A model generated the notes under the pieces. That model was not told where the DNA came from. It saw only the letters and a list, made by a program, of their open reading frames with translations, and ran no database searches. Shown here piece after piece: positions 4,607 to 6,282 of a stretch of DNA of 6,282 bases. The position numbers and the translations under genes were made by a program. This DNA is from PALSA-1006 sp964532405 (GTDB lineage: Bacteria > Pseudomonadota > Gammaproteobacteria > Burkholderiales > Gallionellaceae), in the NCBI GenBank assembly GCA_964532405.1, contig CAZHIC010000068.1, positions 1 through 6,282 of the forward strand, given 5' to 3'. Positions within the stretch are counted from its first letter, which is position 1; each line of letters begins with the position of its first letter.

Positions 4607-5226
4607 CAACGCTTGCTGCGTTCCTTGCGCGCTTTAACGATCAAATCGTTCAACACGCTGATCGTCTCTTCCGGGGTCAGGCCGGTAACGACATATTTGC
4701 CATCCACGATGACCGTAGGCGTGCCGCGTATGCCGTAATCGCGCACCATCTGGTTGCTGCGCGACACTTTGCTGCTCATGGTAAACGAGTTGTAGTCTGC
4801 CGAGAACTTGGCGCGATCCACGCCGCGTTGCGCAACAAAATCCAGAATCTTCGCCTCGTCGCTCAGGTCGATATTGTTCACATTCCACGCGTTAAACAGG
4901 TCGTCATGCAAACGGCGCAGCTGACCCATTGCTTCCAAGGCATAGAACGTGCGCGCCATCGGCTCCCATGAGTCGCGGAAGATGGTCGGCACAAGCTGCA
5001 GCTCGACATCCTTGGGCATCTTCTTTTCCCATGCGCTCAAACTCGGATGCAGATGGAAGCAGTGCGAGCATCCGTAAAAGAAAAATTCCAGCACTTCGAT
5101 CTTCTCGCCGCGTACAGGCTGCCCCGGGCTAAGCTGTTTGTAGTCCCTGCCCAACTGGGTCTCGGCAAAAACTTGAGTGGAAAATATCAAAACAGCTGCC
5201 ACTAATAATTGTTTGAAAAATTTCAT
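4606..5226 (-). CDS. dsbA: Periplasmic thiol:disulfide interchange protein, DsbA type
   Basis: Thioredoxin-fold oxidase that introduces disulfide bonds into exported proteins and is itself reoxidised by DsbB. Of its 206 residues, 1-21 (MKFFKQLLVAAVLIFSTQVFA) form a Sec signal peptide with cleavage expected after VFA, giving mature ETQLGRDYKQL. The active site is Cys53-Ser-His-Cys56 in FFFYGCSHCFHLHP, and the cis-proline loop is Thr169-Pro170 in GIRGTPTVIVDGKYVV. A helical insert of the DsbA kind lies between them. CSHC differs from the CPHC of Escherichia coli DsbA. A strong ribosome site, AAGGAG (5237-5232), lies 5 bases before the ATG. It follows the SPOR gene by 15 bp and overlaps the SDR gene by one base. 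The symbol is given by family; more than one DsbA paralogue per genome is common. Confidence 0.93.
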   Translation of the reverse strand: MKFFKQLLVAAVLIFSTQVFAETQLGRDYKQLSPGQPVRGEKIEVLEFFFYGCSHCFHLHPSLSAWEKKMPKDVELQLVPTIFRDSWEPMARTFYALEAMGQLRRLHDDLFNAWNVNNIDLSDEAKILDFVAQRGVDRAKFSADYNSFTMSSKVSRSNQMVRDYGIRGTPTVIVDGKYVVTGLTPEETISVLNDLIVKARKERSKR

Positions 5227-5241
5227 GTCATCTCCTTTTCG

Positions 5242-5871
5242 TTACTGTGCTTTGATCAGAGTGGCATTCGCCACGCCGTTCTGTTTCAACAATGCCATTG
5301 TTTTATCCATTTCGTCAGCACCCTTGAACGGACCCAGGCGCACGCGGTGGTATGTGCCCTTGCCGGGAATGTCCACTGTTTGCAGACTCGGCTCCATCCC
5401 CAATAGCGCAAGCTTTGCCTTCAACTTCTCGGCATCATCCAGATTGGGGAACGATCCCGCCTGCACATAATACATTTCTTTCGCATTCGCGGCGGGCTTG
5501 GCTTGTTGTGCCGCAGGGGCAGAGCGTGTCTCTTTCGCCGCCGGCCGCTCAGCATTTTTTTGTGCTGCGCCATCCGGTTTGTCGGTCAGCACTTTGTAGA
5601 ATTCAAAATGCTGTTTGGGCTCGGCGACAGCGGAAGCCGCGACCGGTACATTCGCCGGAACAGACACGGCTTTTGCCACAGGAGGAAGAACGGCTTCCGG
5701 TTTGGCTGCTTCGTGATGTTCTTTATTTTCGAACGAAGCGGGATTTTTTTTCAAAATGTACCAAGCCACTCCGCCCGCCGTGGCAAGACCCAGCACCATG
5801 CCCAGCACGACACCCACGAACATCGAACTGCCTTTACCTGAACCACCGCCGCCTTTAGTGCTTCTGCTCAT
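5242..5871 (-). CDS. SPOR-domain inner-membrane protein, FtsN-like
   Basis: Predicted bitopic protein that binds septal peptidoglycan, probably acting in cell division. The 209 residues comprise a short, glycine- and serine-rich cytoplasmic tail (1-16), one transmembrane helix (about 17-40, FVGVVLGMVLGLATAGGVAWYIL), a low-complexity Ala/Pro/Lys/Glu-rich periplasmic linker (about 41-130) containing the short FEFYKVL segment seen in related FtsN-like proteins, and a C-terminal SPOR domain (about 132-208) with YYVQAGSF and YHRVRLGPF. The SPOR fold binds denuded glycan strands in the proteins where it has been studied. The start at 5871 places the charged tail directly before the membrane helix and has a good ribosome site. 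An upstream GTG at 5934 would overlap argS and add an unrelated leader. The position between argS and dsbA supports the family. Calling it FtsN itself is inference. Confidence 0.88.
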   Translation of the reverse strand: MSRSTKGGGGSGKGSSMFVGVVLGMVLGLATAGGVAWYILKKNPASFENKEHHEAAKPEAVLPPVAKAVSVPANVPVAASAVAEPKQHFEFYKVLTDKPDGAAQKNAERPAAKETRSAPAAQQAKPAANAKEMYYVQAGSFPNLDDAEKLKAKLALLGMEPSLQTVDIPGKGTYHRVRLGPFKGADEMDKTMALLKQNGVANATLIKAQ

Positions 5872-5877
5872 TTTTAA

Positions 5878-5883
5878 TCCTTC
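5878..5883 (-). promoter_or_regulatory. Ribosome binding site that fixes the SPOR-gene start
   Basis: GAAGGA on the minus strand (5883-5878) lies 6 bases before the ATG at 5871-5869, in the 19-bp gap after the argS stop. It favours the MSRSTKGGGG start over longer in-frame alternatives that run into argS. Confidence 0.6.
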
Positions 5884-5890
5884 AAAATAT

Positions 5891-6282
5891 TTACATTTTC
5901 TCGGGTGCCGTGACACCCAACAATGCCAAACCATTCTTCAACACCTGCGCCACGGCGGCGATCAACGCCAAACGTGCCAGCTTGAGCTTCTCGTCCTCGA
6001 CCAAAAAGCGCGAGGCATTATAGTAGCTGTGAAAATCGGCTGCCAATTCTTTCAGGTAGAACGCAACCAGATGCGGCGCAAGGTCTTCCGCCGCCGTCTC
6101 GATCACCTGCGGATAGTCGATCATGCGTTGCAGCACAGCGGTTTCGTATTCGCTATCCAGCACACTGAAATCCGCATTCAGCAAAGCCATTCTCTCGCCG
6201 CCCCATTGCGCCAGCACCGTGCTGATGCGGGCATGGGCGTACTGGATGTAATACACCGGATTGTCGTTGCTCTGCGATTTGG
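5891..6282 (-). CDS. argS: Arginyl-tRNA synthetase, C-terminal part (start lies beyond the right edge)
   Basis: Class I aminoacyl-tRNA synthetase that charges tRNA(Arg) in the cytoplasm. About 130 residues of the C-terminus are present, reading KSQSNDNPVYYIQYAHARI from the edge. (N)NPVYYIQYAHARI is the typical ArgS sequence leading into the all-helical anticodon-binding (DALR) domain. Further marks are the helices around LLNADFSVLDSEYETAVLQRMIDYPQVIETAAEDLAPHLVAFYLKELAADFHSYYNASRFLVEDE and the end ARLALIAAVAQVLKNGLALLGVTAPEKM, where LGV.APE.M is the classic ArgS C-terminus. The catalytic domain with its HIGH-type motif lies outside the window. It is the most upstream visible gene of the minus-strand operon; the SPOR gene starts 19 bp after its stop, so its promoter should also serve the downstream genes. 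Confidence 0.96.
   Translation of the reverse strand, partial: KSQSNDNPVYYIQYAHARISTVLAQWGGERMALLNADFSVLDSEYETAVLQRMIDYPQVIETAAEDLAPHLVAFYLKELAADFHSYYNASRFLVEDEKLKLARLALIAAVAQVLKNGLALLGVTAPEKM

Noticed and set aside
5872..5934. Longer N-terminus for the SPOR protein from a GTG at 5934
   Set aside because: It would overlap the argS 3' end and place 21 unrelated residues before the natural tail; the ATG at 5871 has its own ribosome site.

Overview
The window looks like a chromosomal segment of a betaproteobacterium. An affiliation near the iron-oxidising Gallionellales (Gallionella/Sideroxydans type) is a guess from protein flavour and repeat content, not something I could test. The evidence for Betaproteobacteria is two gene neighbourhoods that I recall as typical of that class: mreB divergent from gatCAB, and argS followed by a SPOR-domain gene, a dsbA-type gene and a short-chain dehydrogenase. 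All genes are recognisable core genes, with good start sites and tight spacing.

Layout. Positions 1-280 hold the 5' part of mreB on the minus strand (cell-shape actin). An 87-bp divergent intergenic region (281-367) carries candidate promoters. On the plus strand follow gatC (368-655), gatA (660-2114) and gatB (2268-3833), the three subunits of the amidotransferase that makes Gln-tRNA(Gln) and/or Asn-tRNA(Asn) from misacylated precursors. On the minus strand, reading inward from the right edge, are argS (3' part only, 6282-5891), a SPOR-domain FtsN-like membrane protein (5871-5242), a periplasmic DsbA-like thiol oxidase (5226-4606) and a classical short-chain dehydrogenase/reductase (4606-3830). 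These four have gaps of 19 and 15 bp and then a TGATG overlap, so they look like one operon. The two operons converge, and their stop codons share the four bases TTAA at 3830-3833.

The unusual part is the repeat content. Three kinds of short palindromic repeat have entered otherwise ordinary housekeeping genes. (1) The 153-bp gatA-gatB gap holds a palindrome with perfect 21-bp arms. (2) A small 54-60 bp hairpin element occurs twice, at 2188-2247 in that gap and at 3315-3368 inside gatB. Each copy follows a CTCT tetranucleotide and lies inside another palindrome; removing either copy on paper restores the interrupted host palindrome. Both lengths are multiples of three, and the gatB copy is exactly 18 codons in phase. 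(3) A 30-bp insertion containing an 8-bp stem-loop adds ten residues to the short-chain dehydrogenase. As a result GatB carries about 40 extra residues (about 342-383) and the dehydrogenase ten (125-134), both without loss of frame. No CRISPR array, tRNA or rRNA gene, transposase or clear intrinsic terminator was seen.
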